From positions 1 to 16,157 of the forward strand of contig URGG01000043.1 of assembly GCA_900547345.1 (NCBI GenBank): a stretch of DNA of 16,157 nucleotides, in the 5' to 3' direction. The DNA comes from an uncultured Collinsella sp. (lineage in GTDB: Bacteria; Actinomycetota; Coriobacteriia; Coriobacteriales; Coriobacteriaceae). The notes beneath the pieces are model-generated. The model did no database searches, was not told the DNA's origin, and saw nothing but the letters and a program-made list of their open reading frames with translations. This document shows, piece by piece, positions 6,827-14,950 of this stretch. A program made the position numbers and the translations under genes. Each line of letters begins with the position of its first letter. Position 1 is the first letter of the stretch.

Positions 6827-8127
6827 TCGTCCACCTCCTCTTGTGTGAGCGTCCCCGACCGCAGGCCTTCTGCAATAAACGGCGGCTCGCGGTCAAGCGT
6901 CCAGGTGCGCTCGGCGGCATCGAAAGTCACATAGCGCTCGAGCTCTACGCCGCCCGACGCGGCGCGACGCACCCCCGAATACGAGGAGACGAAACGCCTG
7001 CCATCGGCGTGGCGCTCGGACATCACGATACCGTCGAGCGCCATGGCAATCTGCTCCTCGATGAGCTCGCTCGGCAGATCGATGCCATAACGTGCAAGCA
7101 ACGTCAGACGCACCACGGTCTCCTGTTCTGAGCCCGCATGAAGTGTGGTGAGCGACCCGTCGTGGCCCGTGTTCATGGCCTGCAACATGTCGCAGCACTC
7201 GGCACCGCGCACCTCGCCCACCACGATGCGGTCGGGGCGCATGCGCAGGGCATTGGTCACCAGGTCGCGGATCGTCACCGCGCCCTCGCCCTCAATTGAA
7301 GCCTCGCGCGCCTCTAGACGCACCACGTGCGGATGATGCGCAAACTTGAGCTCGGCAGAGTCCTCGATCGTCACGATGCGCTCGCCGGTGGAGATCTCGC
7401 ATGACAACGCGTTGAGCAGGGTGGTCTTACCAGATCCCGTGCCTCCCGCAACCGCCAGGTCCTGTCGCAGCGACACCGCGCACGACAGCAGCTGCGCATA
7501 CCAAAGCGGCAGCGACCCCAGCCCCACAAGCTCGTCCAGCGAGCAGATACGGTCCGAGAACTTTCGGATGGTGAGAATCGGTCCGTCAATCGCCACAGGC
7601 GGAATCACCGCGTTGACGCGATAGCCCGTTTTGAGGCGGGCGTTGACGATGGGGCTGCGCTCGTCGATACGGCGGCCAAGTGGCGAGATGATGCGGTCGA
7701 TAAGCACCCGGATCTGCTCATCATCCTCAAACGCATGCTCGATGGGATACAAGACGCCGCCGCGTTCAAAGAAAGCCGAGCGGCAGCCGTTGATCATGAT
7801 CTCGGTAACGGTGTCGTCCTCGATGAGCGGCTGCAACGGCCCCAAGCCCACCACGTCATCCAAAATCTCGTCGATGATAGTCTCGCGCTCGGGCGTCGCG
7901 AGATCGGTCGGCTCCTCAACATTGAGCGCCGCCTCCACCGCAGGACGCAATTCCGAGCGGGCAAGTGCCGGGTCGATATAGGCGCTGATACGCGCCACTT
8001 CGTCGTAACCCATGCGGTCCATCACGGCGCGCTTGGTGCGTCGTTTCACCGCGCGGCGACGCCCCGCATCTACAGGCGCTGCCGCCGCTGCAGCGCCAGC
8101 AGCCTTAATCCTCGTTTGCAGGCTCAT
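6799..8127 (-). CDS. tadA: TadA/CpaF-type pilus assembly ATPase
   Basis: A 442-aa hexameric traffic ATPase of the GspE/TadA family, the motor of Tad pilus assembly. Visible motifs, in order: an N-terminal domain with [22 protein letters not shown] (about 92-113), Walker [10 protein letters not shown] (228-236), the Asp box IEDSAEL (254-260), Walker B IVVGEVRG (301-308) and the His box [11 protein letters not shown] (321-331). All key residues are present, so it should be active. The N-terminus has an Ala/Pro stretch and an Arg/Lys-rich patch (23-33). The ATG overlaps the tadZ stop as ATGA. As it is the only motor in the locus, whether it also drives retraction, as reported for some TadA proteins, cannot be told. 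Confidence 0.95.
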   Translation of the reverse strand: MSLQTRIKAAGAAAAAAPVDAGRRRAVKRRTKRAVMDRMGYDEVARISAYIDPALARSELRPAVEAALNVEEPTDLATPERETIIDEILDDVVGLGPLQPLIEDDTVTEIMINGCRSAFFERGGVLYPIEHAFEDDEQIRVLIDRIISPLGRRIDERSPIVNARLKTGYRVNAVIPPVAIDGPILTIRKFSDRICSLDELVGLGSLPLWYAQLLSCAVSLRQDLAVAGGTGSGKTTLLNALSCEISTGERIVTIEDSAELKFAHHPHVVRLEAREASIEGEGAVTIRDLVTNALRMRPDRIVVGEVRGAECCDMLQAMNTGHDGSLTTLHAGSEQETVVRLTLLARYGIDLPSELIEEQIAMALDGIVMSERHADGRRFVSSYSGVRRAASGGVELERYVTFDAAERTWTLDREPPFIAEGLRSGTLTQEEVDEWRSLCPSS

Positions 8128-9764
8128 CGCTGATCACCCTCGCGCGACCAGGGAAGGCGAATACGCGGGCGTTCGGTGCGCATTGCACGGTCGGCGACCA
8201 TATCGCTCCAAGGGCCGACGGCGCATCCCAGTTCCACGAGCATCTCGCGCGTGGCCTCGCGCACGCTGGTCGCAAAAGCGCTGGTCTGCCCCACTGCCTC
8301 GTCAGCGCGCCCAAACGCCATGAGCGCGGCGAGATCCTGCCCGCCATCGGCGATACGAATCTTGGAGCTCAACGCACAGGCAATCTCAAAGCGCATGGCG
8401 ACGTCCTCGTCTGCCCCGCGCGCACCGAACCGGTTGAACACGGCGCTCATGCGCGTGCGCGGCACACCTACTCGACTTGCCAGTTCAATGACGCGCGACG
8501 CCGATGTCGCGGACGACACCGCCGCATCGCCAACGACCAGGCAACGGTCGCTCGCCGCCACCGCAGCCGCCACGGCATCGCCCCAAAAGACCGAGGTATC
8601 GATAAAGACCACGTCGGATTCGCGACGCAGGACATCAAGCAATAGCTCCACCGGACGTGCCATGAGCTCGGCTTGCTCGGGCGCCGCGACGGGACCCCAG
8701 AGCGTAACGCCCGGCGCCACGCGCATCGATGTGGCTACGATATCCGGCTCGGTGAGCGCGCCCGCCGCCGACGGCTCGATAAGTGCCGCCATATCGCGCG
8801 GAGCATCGACGCCTAACAAGTCGTAAAGGTTTCCAAACATCAGGTCCAGGTCGAGCACGGCGGCACGCAAGCCCAACAGCGACGATGTGTGTGCCATGGT
8901 GGCAACGATCGTCGACTTGCCGCAACCGCCCGAACCCGAAATGGCGCAGATGACCGGAGCTCGATGCTGCGGAGTGGCAGCGTCTGCCGGCGGCATCGGA
9001 GGCGTCGGTGACAGCGTCCCCGTCTCCCCTGCCGCAACCACACGCTGCGTCCAAGCCGGCATGGCGGCTTGTTCGGTCTGCAAGGCAGGCTCGTTCTGTG
9101 CAATCTGCTCATGCTGCATCAGCGACAACTCGCCGCACCCGGCAAAGCCCTCAACTTCGTCGAGTTCATCCGCCAGATTCACGCCGTGCACGTATCCCAT
9201 ATCTACAGCCGGGGAGTCGCCAGCATGCTGTGCCGGCCCTCCAGCGTCATCGTATACAAGGGGGTTCCGGGGGCGCCGACCATGCTCGGCTTCCGCTTTT
9301 CCATAATCATCAACACGCGGGCCTCTTGTAGCGCGAGGCGCCCCGGGTTCCCTATCAACAAAAGCATCGGGCTCAATCGTCATGCGCCGATCGGAATCAA
9401 CCGCTCCCTCGCCCGCGCGCCCGTTGCCGCATATACTGTGCGCAGCGATGACCTCGGTCGCCCCCGCGCGAAACAGTCCCTCGATATCCGACGGATCGAG
9501 CACTTCTATCAACACGACCACGCGACTCACGCGGCCTTCGGCCGTCAGGCGCGCAACAGTTTTGCGCACATCTTCGATATCAAACAGAGACGCCGCGATG
9601 ATGGCAGCCCCGCGGCGCGACGGAAACGCCCGCGCCATGGAAACCAGCCCGTCCAGGTCACCCACGCGAAGCACCTGTGCACCCGCATCACGGCCCTCGA
9701 CTTCCTGCTGCAACAGCCCGTAATCGCCGCACGCGCAGCACGCAAGCCAGATCGCCTTCATCAC
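8124..9764 (-). CDS. tadZ: TadZ/CpaE-like ATPase for pilus localisation
   Basis: This is a 546-aa, three-part protein. Residues 1-112 look like a degenerate response-regulator receiver domain (RVVVLIEVLDPSDIEGLFRA). Residues 115-268 form a polar, proline-rich, probably disordered linker. Residues 270-546 are a ParA/MinD-type ATPase with deviant Walker A SGSGGCGKST (276-285), the A' segment DLDLMFGN (305-312) and Walker B DVVFIDTS. TadZ/CpaE proteins place the Tad machine in the cell. The linker is unusually long. The start is GTG 9764 or the ATG right behind it (9761); both are served by GGAGG, and the ATG shares its A with the cpaB stop (TGATG). It is tightly coupled to tadA downstream. Confidence 0.85.
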   Translation of the reverse strand: MMKAIWLACCACGDYGLLQQEVEGRDAGAQVLRVGDLDGLVSMARAFPSRRGAAIIAASLFDIEDVRKTVARLTAEGRVSRVVVLIEVLDPSDIEGLFRAGATEVIAAHSICGNGRAGEGAVDSDRRMTIEPDAFVDREPGAPRATRGPRVDDYGKAEAEHGRRPRNPLVYDDAGGPAQHAGDSPAVDMGYVHGVNLADELDEVEGFAGCGELSLMQHEQIAQNEPALQTEQAAMPAWTQRVVAAGETGTLSPTPPMPPADAATPQHRAPVICAISGSGGCGKSTIVATMAHTSSLLGLRAAVLDLDLMFGNLYDLLGVDAPRDMAALIEPSAAGALTEPDIVATSMRVAPGVTLWGPVAAPEQAELMARPVELLLDVLRRESDVVFIDTSVFWGDAVAAAVAASDRCLVVGDAAVSSATSASRVIELASRVGVPRTRMSAVFNRFGARGADEDVAMRFEIACALSSKIRIADGGQDLAALMAFGRADEAVGQTSAFATSVREATREMLVELGCAVGPWSDMVADRAMRTERPRIRLPWSREGDQR

Positions 9765-10420
9765 TCGTCGCCTCCGCTCTTTTTGCCGCGCGCCGTGGCG
9801 GGAATCGTCAAGCTGACCGTTCCCTTGCCCGATGCCCCCAGCAGTTCCTTGACGTCTTCGGGGTCAGCCGCCAGCGTCACCCATTCGATCTTGCCCTCGC
9901 GCGTGGCACCGGAATTCTCACTGGTATCGATCACGTGCGCGCCGCACAGTCGATCGGTTACGCCATCTTTTTGCACGTACACGTCCACATAGCTGCCCAC
10001 GCCCGTGGCACCGCCGACCGAGTGCTCGGCATCGACCGCCACCGAAACGGCGACCTTGCCCTTAGGCACCTCGAGCTTGTGGCTCTCGGCCTTGGTGTAG
10101 ACATTGCAGATCACGGCGTTTTTGGGAATACGCGAAGTCGTCACGTCGCCGCGCACCTGGCGCAGCTCGGTCGCCGCGTCACGCGGCAGCAGACTCGTCA
10201 GCCATTCCTGGGTTATGACATTGGTCTCATCGAGGGTCTCGCCCACATCGATATCGCGCGCCGCGACGCATACCTCGACGCGATCGCCACCGTACTTGGC
10301 CAAGGTCTCAGCCTGGACCTGTTCGGCTTGCGAGCGGATTGACGAGCCGTAAACCATGCAGAGCAGAGCAGCGAGCACGCCCGCGACCAGACTGATGGCG
10401 ATGCGCTTGCTCTTGTTCAC
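9761..10420 (-). CDS. cpaB: CpaB/RcpC-like SAF-domain protein
   Basis: A 219-aa protein with a short basic tail, one transmembrane helix (about 6-24, IAISLVAGVLAALLCMVYG) and an extracytoplasmic SAF-type domain. The RVEVCVAARDIDVGETL segment and NAVICNVYTKAE match the CpaB/RcpC pattern, followed by KGKVAVSVAVDAEHSVGG and GSYVDVYVQKDG. In Gram-negatives this protein works with the secretin; there is none here, so it probably links the machine to the cell wall or envelope. The GTG start (10420) has AGAGGAG 5-7 nt ahead; the ATG 15 nt upstream has none and I reject it. First gene of the tad operon. Confidence 0.8.
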   Translation of the reverse strand: MNKSKRIAISLVAGVLAALLCMVYGSSIRSQAEQVQAETLAKYGGDRVEVCVAARDIDVGETLDETNVITQEWLTSLLPRDAATELRQVRGDVTTSRIPKNAVICNVYTKAESHKLEVPKGKVAVSVAVDAEHSVGGATGVGSYVDVYVQKDGVTDRLCGAHVIDTSENSGATREGKIEWVTLAADPEDVKELLGASGKGTVSLTIPATARGKKSGGDE

Positions 10421-10530
10421 GGCCGCTCCTCTCATGGCAGTGCCGGGCGAATGCCCGTACCACCATTGTCTGGGCGGTCAGAGCGCAAAGCGGCGCAATC
10501 GCGATCTTGGTTTTCGATGTCAAACCAATC

Positions 10531-10582
10531 GCTGACCAAAAGCTGACCAGCCCGTCAAGCTCGTGGCAAGGTTTTGGTCAGC
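10531..10582. promoter_or_regulatory. Three GCTGACCA boxes upstream of the tad operon
   Basis: The plus strand has GCTGACCA at 10531-10538 and again at 10542-10549, one helical turn (11 bp) apart. An inverted copy lies at 10575-10582; with flanking As the outer pair reads GCTGACCAAAA / TTTTGGTCAGC. They lie 111-162 bp upstream of the cpaB start. TTGACA (minus, 10518-10523) is a possible -35 box but no convincing -10 follows. The layout suits a regulator binding site; the regulator is unknown. The rest of 10421-10530 shows only a small hairpin (CGGGC-GAAT-GCCCG, 10444-10457) in the cpaB leader. Confidence 0.45.
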
Positions 10583-10620
10583 ACGTCAGCAAACTGCATG
10601 TTTCGAGGCTTTTCCGCAGC

Positions 10621-10655
10621 AAAAAAGCCGTCTCCCGAACAGTTGGGAGACGGCT
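10621..10655 (-). terminator. Rho-independent terminator of rsgA
   Basis: A perfect 11-bp stem, AGCCGTCTCCC with GGGAGACGGCT, closes an 8-nt loop and is followed by six Ts on the minus strand. It stands 18 nt after the rsgA stop and separates rsgA from the tad operon. Confidence 0.95.
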
Positions 10656-10672
10656 GTCATAGGAAAAATCAA

Positions 10673-11857
10673 TTACAGATGGACATCGGGATCGAGCATT
10701 TGAGCGCTCACGCGCATGGATGACGCCAGGTTTTGGAACGTTTCCAGACGCAGGCTGTCGATCTGCCCGGCGTCCTCGGCCTCGCGAACGGCGCAGCCCG
10801 GCTCATGGGTATGCGTGCAATCGCCAAACCGGCACGCGTGCGATGCCTCGACAATCTCGGGGAAGGCGCACGCCAGACCCCGCTCGTGACCCACGAGCGG
10901 TAGGCTGCGCAGGCCCGGGGCATCGGCGATCACGCCGGCGTCGCCCGGCAGCGCCACCATCACGCGCGCGACGGTAGTGTGACGGCCCTGGTCGTCGCGT
11001 TCGCGCACACCGCCGGTCGCCAACGTATCGTGGCCCAGCAGTGCATTGAGCAGCGTCGACTTGCCGGCACCCGACTCGCCCAGAATCATGGCGCAGCTCC
11101 CGGCAGGCACGCAGGCACGGACCTCGTCCAGGCCGCGGCCCTCGGCAGAAGACGTCACGATCACGCGCACGTCCGGGCCCACTAGGCGGCGCACGCGGTC
11201 CAGATCGCGCTCGAGCTCCTCGGCATCGCAGCGGTCAGCTTTGGTGAGCACCACCACCGGCTCGGCATCGCAGTCGAGCGCCAACACCAGCGAGCGCGCC
11301 ACGCGGTCGAGCAGCACCTCACCGGCACCGAGCGCCTGCACGATTAGCACGCTATCCACGTTGGAGCAGAGCACCTGGCGCTCTCCACGGGCACGGCCGC
11401 GCCAACGCTCAAAGCTCGTACGGCGCGGCAGCACGCACTCAATCACGCCCATATCATGCCCGGGAGCGCGGCGCACCGCCACACGGTCGCCCACGGCAGG
11501 CAGCAGGACCTCGTCCTCGCCGCGCGACTTGGCAAACCCCACTGCATGCTCGGCGCGGAAGGTATCGTCGGCAGTCGCCACCAGCGGAAACCCGCGATCC
11601 AAGCGCACCACGGCGCCAAGCTGCATCTGCTCGGGCTCCTCGGCATGTGCGCAGAAATCATCGAAGGCAGTCTGCTGGGCTTCATCGACCGGCAGGTCAT
11701 CAAACGCCGGAACATCCTGCAGCGCATCGAGCCCCGGTACGCTCGCCAACAACTCCTCGGCAGACGCGGGAGCCTCGGTCGCAAGCTTCCGACGACGATC
11801 GCGCTTAGCCCGCGCCCCCGTCGTCTTCTTCTTCGCTTTAGCCTTAGCCTTGCCCAC
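10673..11857 (-). CDS. rsgA: Ribosome small-subunit GTPase RsgA
   Basis: A 394-aa circularly permuted GTPase that releases assembly factors and checks the decoding centre during 30S maturation. The motif order is permuted as expected: G4 TKAD (205-208), G1 GESGAGKST (260-268), the GRHTT switch (291-295) and G3 DAPG (312-315). An OB-fold domain precedes (about 80-150), and a zinc site follows: C342, C347, H349 or H351, C355 (CRFGDCTHTHEPGC). It begins with a Lys/Arg-rich tail (KAKAKAKKKTTGARAKRDRRRK) and an acidic linker, and so is longer than the common form. GTG 11857 is chosen because GGGAGGCG stands 4-8 nt ahead; the longer frame upstream reaches into the ATPase terminator. It has its own terminator and no functional link to the tad operon. 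Confidence 0.95.
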   Translation of the reverse strand: MGKAKAKAKKKTTGARAKRDRRRKLATEAPASAEELLASVPGLDALQDVPAFDDLPVDEAQQTAFDDFCAHAEEPEQMQLGAVVRLDRGFPLVATADDTFRAEHAVGFAKSRGEDEVLLPAVGDRVAVRRAPGHDMGVIECVLPRRTSFERWRGRARGERQVLCSNVDSVLIVQALGAGEVLLDRVARSLVLALDCDAEPVVVLTKADRCDAEELERDLDRVRRLVGPDVRVIVTSSAEGRGLDEVRACVPAGSCAMILGESGAGKSTLLNALLGHDTLATGGVRERDDQGRHTTVARVMVALPGDAGVIADAPGLRSLPLVGHERGLACAFPEIVEASHACRFGDCTHTHEPGCAVREAEDAGQIDSLRLETFQNLASSMRVSAQMLDPDVHL

Positions 11858-11895
11858 AAACGCCTCCCAGCACCACAAATCACAACTGAGCAGGT

Positions 11896-11925
11896 ATTTT
11901 AAATCAAAAAGAGCTGGCCGGGCAA
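11896..11925 (-). promoter_or_regulatory. Weak candidate promoter of rsgA
   Basis: On the minus strand TAAAAT (11896-11901) lies about 40 bp upstream of the rsgA GTG, with TTGCCC (11920-11925) 18 bp further up as a poor -35 box. The -35 would fall inside the preceding terminator hairpin. This is a weak call. Confidence 0.35.
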
Positions 11926-11939
11926 AGCCCGACCAGCTC
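11901..11939 (-). terminator. Terminator of the calcium ATPase gene
   Basis: On the minus strand GAGCTGGTCGGGC pairs with GCCCGGCCAGCTC (13 bp, one T-G wobble) around a TTT loop and is followed by TTTTTGATTT. It lies 166 nt after the ATPase stop codon, beyond the 95-bp palindromic element, and just ahead of rsgA. Confidence 0.9.
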
Positions 11940-11998
11940 ACAAACTTTCCCTCAGCCCTTTTCATCCGCACGGGAGAAAAGCCAGCAAGGATACCGCA

Positions 11999-12093
11999 GG
12001 GCCCGCCCGCCGGGAGGGGTTTCCTAAGGGCACATCCCGCAGCCGCAAAGCGGCGAGGACGTGCCCGTGGAAACCCCGCAGGCGGTAGGGCCC
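11999..12093. repeat. 95-bp nearly palindromic element in the ATPase 3' region
   Basis: Five nested arm pairs with short interruptions: GGGCCC (11999-12004 / 12088-12093), CCGCC/GGCGG (12007-12011 / 12081-12085), GGGGTTTCC/GGAAACCCC (12016-12024 / 12069-12077), GGGCAC/GTGCCC (12028-12033 / 12061-12066) and GCCGC/GCGGC (12042-12046 / 12050-12054) around an AAA loop. It starts 12 nt after the ATPase stop on the minus strand. It could be a REP-like or small mobile repeat, or a structured 3' end of the mRNA. It is not a plain terminator, as no T-run follows. The flanks to 11940 and 12104 hold nothing else I can name. Confidence 0.65.
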
Positions 12094-12104
12094 GGACAGG
12101 TACG

Positions 12105-14786
12105 TTACTCCTTCTCGACCGCGCGCATGATCGCCTTGTAGATCTCCATCAGCGGGATGATCAGGAAGGCCAGGCCCAGGGCGGCGATAACGCCCTTGAG
12201 TTCAAGCGTCACGGGGCCAAAGAACATCTCGGCAAGCGTCGGCTGCACGGTCACGATAACCGTCAGCACCAGCGCCAGCGCGGCCGAAGCCCACAGCCAC
12301 TTGTTCTGCTTCTTCATGCTAAACAGCGACGCACGACGGCTGCGCATATTGAAGCAGTGGAAGATCTCGACCATGTTGAGCGTGATGAAGGCCATCATCA
12401 CGCCTTCCTCGTCGGCATTACCGGCGATCATATCGGCGATGTGGATGTAGCCCATGTCAAAGTACACGCCCACAAAGAAGCTCGCCAGCACCAGCACGGT
12501 GATGATCAGGCCCTGGACCACGCAGTCCAGGCCCATGTGACCGGCAAAGACACCGTCCTTGGCGTTGCGCGGCTTGCGCTTCATGATGTCGCCCTCGGCG
12601 TCCTCCATGCCCAGCGCGAGCGCGGGGAAGCAGTCGGTGACCAGGTTCACCCACAGCAGCTGCACCGGCTGGAAGATAGTAAAGCCGATGAGCGTGGCGA
12701 TGAACACCGAGAACACCTCGGCAAGGTTGGCCGAAAGCAGGAACTGGATGACCTTGCGGATGTTGTCGTAGATGCGACGGCCCTCTTCGCAGGCACCGAT
12801 GATGGTGGCGAAGTTATCGTCGGCGAGCACCATGTCGGCGACGTTTTTGGTAACGTCGGTACCGGTGATGCCCATACCCACGCCGATGTCGGCGCGCTTG
12901 ATGGACGGGGCGTCGTTGACGCCGTCGCCCGTCATGGCGACGATCTGATCGCGCGACTTCCAGGCCTCGACGATGCGGGTCTTGTGCTCGGGCTGGACGC
13001 GGGCGTACACGCCGTAGTCCTCGATGTGCGCGTCGAGCTCCTCGTCGCTCATGCGGTCGAGGTCGGCACCGGTAATGGCCTGGCTGCGGTCGGCGACGAT
13101 GCCCAGCTGCTTGGCGATGGCCACGGCGGTGTCGATGTGGTCGCCCGTGATCATGACGGTGCGGATGCCAGCGTCGTGCGCCTCGCGGATAGCGTCGGCC
13201 ACCTCGGGACGGACCGGGTCGATCATGCCGGACAGGCCGCAGAAGACCAGGTCATGCTCAAGCGCAGCGGGGCTACAGTCGGCGGGAACCTCGGTGTAGG
13301 TGCGGCTCGCCAGCGCCAGCACGCGCAGGGCCTCGTCGGCCATGGCCTTGTTGGCTGCCACGAGCTCGGCGCGGCGCTCCTCAGTCAGGGGGACGACCTT
13401 ATCGCCCTCGTAGATATGGGTGCACAGGCCAATCACCACGTCGGGCGCGCCCTTGGTGTACTGCTCGTACTCGCCGTCCAGGGTCTCGACGACCACGGAC
13501 ATCATCTTACGGCCCGAGTCGAACGGGGCCTCGCCCACGCGCGGGTGCTCGGCAGTCAGGCCAGTAAGACCAGCCTTGCCGGCATCATTGACGAGTGCAC
13601 ACTCGGTCGGCTCGCCCACGGCCTCGCCCAGCCCCTCGTCCCACTGGGCATCGGAGCACAGCGCCATGCCGGCCAAGAACTTCTCCTTGGGCGCAGCGAG
13701 CTCGTGCTTGACAACGGTCATCTTGTTTTGAGTAAGGGTACCGGTCTTGTCGGAGCAGATGGTCTGCGTGCAGCCGAGTGTCTCGACAGCAGAAAGCTTG
13801 CGGATGATCGCCTGGCGCTTGGCCATCTTGGTCACGCCGAGCGAAAGGACGATGGTCACGACGGCGACCAAGCCCTCGGGGATAGCGGCGACGGCGAGCG
13901 AGACGGCAACCATAAAGGTATCGAGCAGGGCCGTCGGGTCGGTAAGGACGTTGCCCACGCCGTGACGGATGATGTCGACGCCAAAGATGACGACGCAGAT
14001 GACGATAACCATGATGGTAAGGATGCGGCTGAGCTCGGCAAGCTTCACCTGCAGCGGCGTGAGCTCTTCCTTGGCCTCGGCCAGGGCGCCGGCAATCTTG
14101 CCCATCTCGGTGTTCATACCGGTACCGACCACGACGGCGCGACCGCGACCGTACACCACGGTGGAACCCATGTAGCACATGTTCTTGCGGTCGCCGAGCG
14201 GCACGTCGTCGGTGCCGGTGGCGAGCTCGATCACGTTGGCATGCTTCTCGACAGGCACGGACTCGCCGGTGAGTGCAGCCTCTTCGATCTTCATCGTGGC
14301 GCTCTCGAGCACGCGGCAGTCGGCCGGGACGGAGTCGCCCGCCTCGAGCATGATCACATCGCCAGGCACGAGCTCGGCACTCGGCAGGTGCACGAGCTTG
14401 CCGTCGCGCAGAACCTTGGACTGCGCCGCGCTCATCTCCTGCAATGCCTCGAGAGCTTCCTCGCTCTTGGCCTCCTGAACCACGCCCAGCACCGAGTTGA
14501 CGATAACGACGAACATGATGATGGCGACGTCGGCAAAGTCCGCCTCACCCTTGACCATGCCCGTGAGTGCACTGATGACGGCGGCAACGATCAGCATGAT
14601 GACCATGGGGTCGGCCATCTGCTCAAAGAAGCGCTTCCACAACGGCGTCTTCTCGGCTTCCTCGAGCTTGTTAGGGCCTGTCTTGGCGAGGCGCGACGAC
14701 GCCTCGTCGTTGCTCAGGCCGAGGTCCTCATCGACACCTTGGTCGCTGAGTACCTCCGCCGCGGCGGACAGGTATTCCTTTTGCAT
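12105..14786 (-). CDS. Calcium-transporting P-type ATPase (SERCA-like)
   Basis: This 893-aa protein is a complete P2-type ATPase. In order: actuator motif TGES (173-176), M4 PEGL (303-306) in the AAIPEGLVAVV context of calcium pumps, phosphorylation site DKTGT (346-350), the hinge segment TGDGVNDAPSIKRADIGVGMG, then M5 NLAEVFSVF and M6 LLWVNLVTD. The M4-M6 residues correspond to the SERCA ion-binding positions (E in PEGL; N and E in M5; N, T and D in M6), so export of Ca2+, perhaps also Mn2+, is the best guess. It ends with the usual C-terminal membrane helices and a basic tail. Start: ATG with AGGAGGGG 7 nt ahead. The leader can hide that Shine-Dalgarno in a hairpin. The gene stands alone, between its own promoter and terminator. 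Confidence 0.9.
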   Translation of the reverse strand: MQKEYLSAAAEVLSDQGVDEDLGLSNDEASSRLAKTGPNKLEEAEKTPLWKRFFEQMADPMVIMLIVAAVISALTGMVKGEADFADVAIIMFVVIVNSVLGVVQEAKSEEALEALQEMSAAQSKVLRDGKLVHLPSAELVPGDVIMLEAGDSVPADCRVLESATMKIEEAALTGESVPVEKHANVIELATGTDDVPLGDRKNMCYMGSTVVYGRGRAVVVGTGMNTEMGKIAGALAEAKEELTPLQVKLAELSRILTIMVIVICVVIFGVDIIRHGVGNVLTDPTALLDTFMVAVSLAVAAIPEGLVAVVTIVLSLGVTKMAKRQAIIRKLSAVETLGCTQTICSDKTGTLTQNKMTVVKHELAAPKEKFLAGMALCSDAQWDEGLGEAVGEPTECALVNDAGKAGLTGLTAEHPRVGEAPFDSGRKMMSVVVETLDGEYEQYTKGAPDVVIGLCTHIYEGDKVVPLTEERRAELVAANKAMADEALRVLALASRTYTEVPADCSPAALEHDLVFCGLSGMIDPVRPEVADAIREAHDAGIRTVMITGDHIDTAVAIAKQLGIVADRSQAITGADLDRMSDEELDAHIEDYGVYARVQPEHKTRIVEAWKSRDQIVAMTGDGVNDAPSIKRADIGVGMGITGTDVTKNVADMVLADDNFATIIGACEEGRRIYDNIRKVIQFLLSANLAEVFSVFIATLIGFTIFQPVQLLWVNLVTDCFPALALGMEDAEGDIMKRKPRNAKDGVFAGHMGLDCVVQGLIITVLVLASFFVGVYFDMGYIHIADMIAGNADEEGVMMAFITLNMVEIFHCFNMRSRRASLFSMKKQNKWLWASAALALVLTVIVTVQPTLAEMFFGPVTLELKGVIAALGLAFLIIPLMEIYKAIMRAVEKE

Positions 14787-14898
14787 ATAGAGTCCCCTCC
14801 TGGGATTCGGGCCACTCAGCAGATTGATGCCCGATCATAATTCCCAGGAGAAGGGCAAGGGCTCATCAAGGCTGCCGTGCTGAGCGGCAGTTGATAGT
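14787..14898 (-). ncRNA. Candidate riboswitch-like leader of the ATPase gene
   Basis: The predicted 112-nt leader, numbered on the minus strand, has hairpin 1: ATCAA (14895-14891) and CTGCCG (14890-14885) pairing with CGGCAG (14877-14872) and TTGAT (14869-14865), with loop CTCAGCA (14884-14878). Hairpin 2: CTCCTGGGA (14850-14842) pairs with TCCCAGGAG (14805-14797), which contains the Shine-Dalgarno. Inside it TCGGGC (14834-14829) pairs with GCCCGA (14812-14807). Its 16-nt loop holds TGCTGAG (14821-14815), fully complementary to loop 1. A second ATCAA in that loop (14828-14824) could instead pair with TTGAT, which gives a natural switch. I do not see the conserved cores of the yybP-ykoY, NiCo or M-box classes, but have not searched Rfam. 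Confidence 0.6.
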
Positions 14899-14904
14899 GG
14901 GGCT

Positions 14905-14950
14905 ATGGTACCCCAAAGCGGCGCGTCTAGCCAAAACATTCCAATTGGAA
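14905..14950 (-). promoter_or_regulatory. ATPase promoter with an upstream 12-bp palindrome
   Basis: The minus strand has TTGGCT (14929-14934), an 18-nt spacer and TACCAT (14905-14910), predicting a start at A14898, exactly where hairpin 1 of the leader begins. A perfect 12-bp palindrome, TTCCAATTGGAA (14939-14950), sits 4 bp upstream of the -35 box and may be a regulator site. Confidence 0.5.

Noticed and set aside
10421..10435. ATG 15 nt upstream of the cpaB GTG as the start
   Set aside because: No Shine-Dalgarno stands ahead of it, whereas AGAGGAG directly precedes the GTG.
11046..14840. A 1264-codon open frame on the plus strand
   Set aside because: It runs opposite the ATPase and rsgA, has shadow-like composition (rows of His, Asp, Gly, Arg) and no family motif; both minus-strand genes have complete motifs and ribosome-binding sites.
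14787..14898. Assignment of the leader to the yybP-ykoY manganese riboswitch
   Set aside because: That class does occur ahead of P-type ATPases, but I cannot find its conserved loop sequences here.
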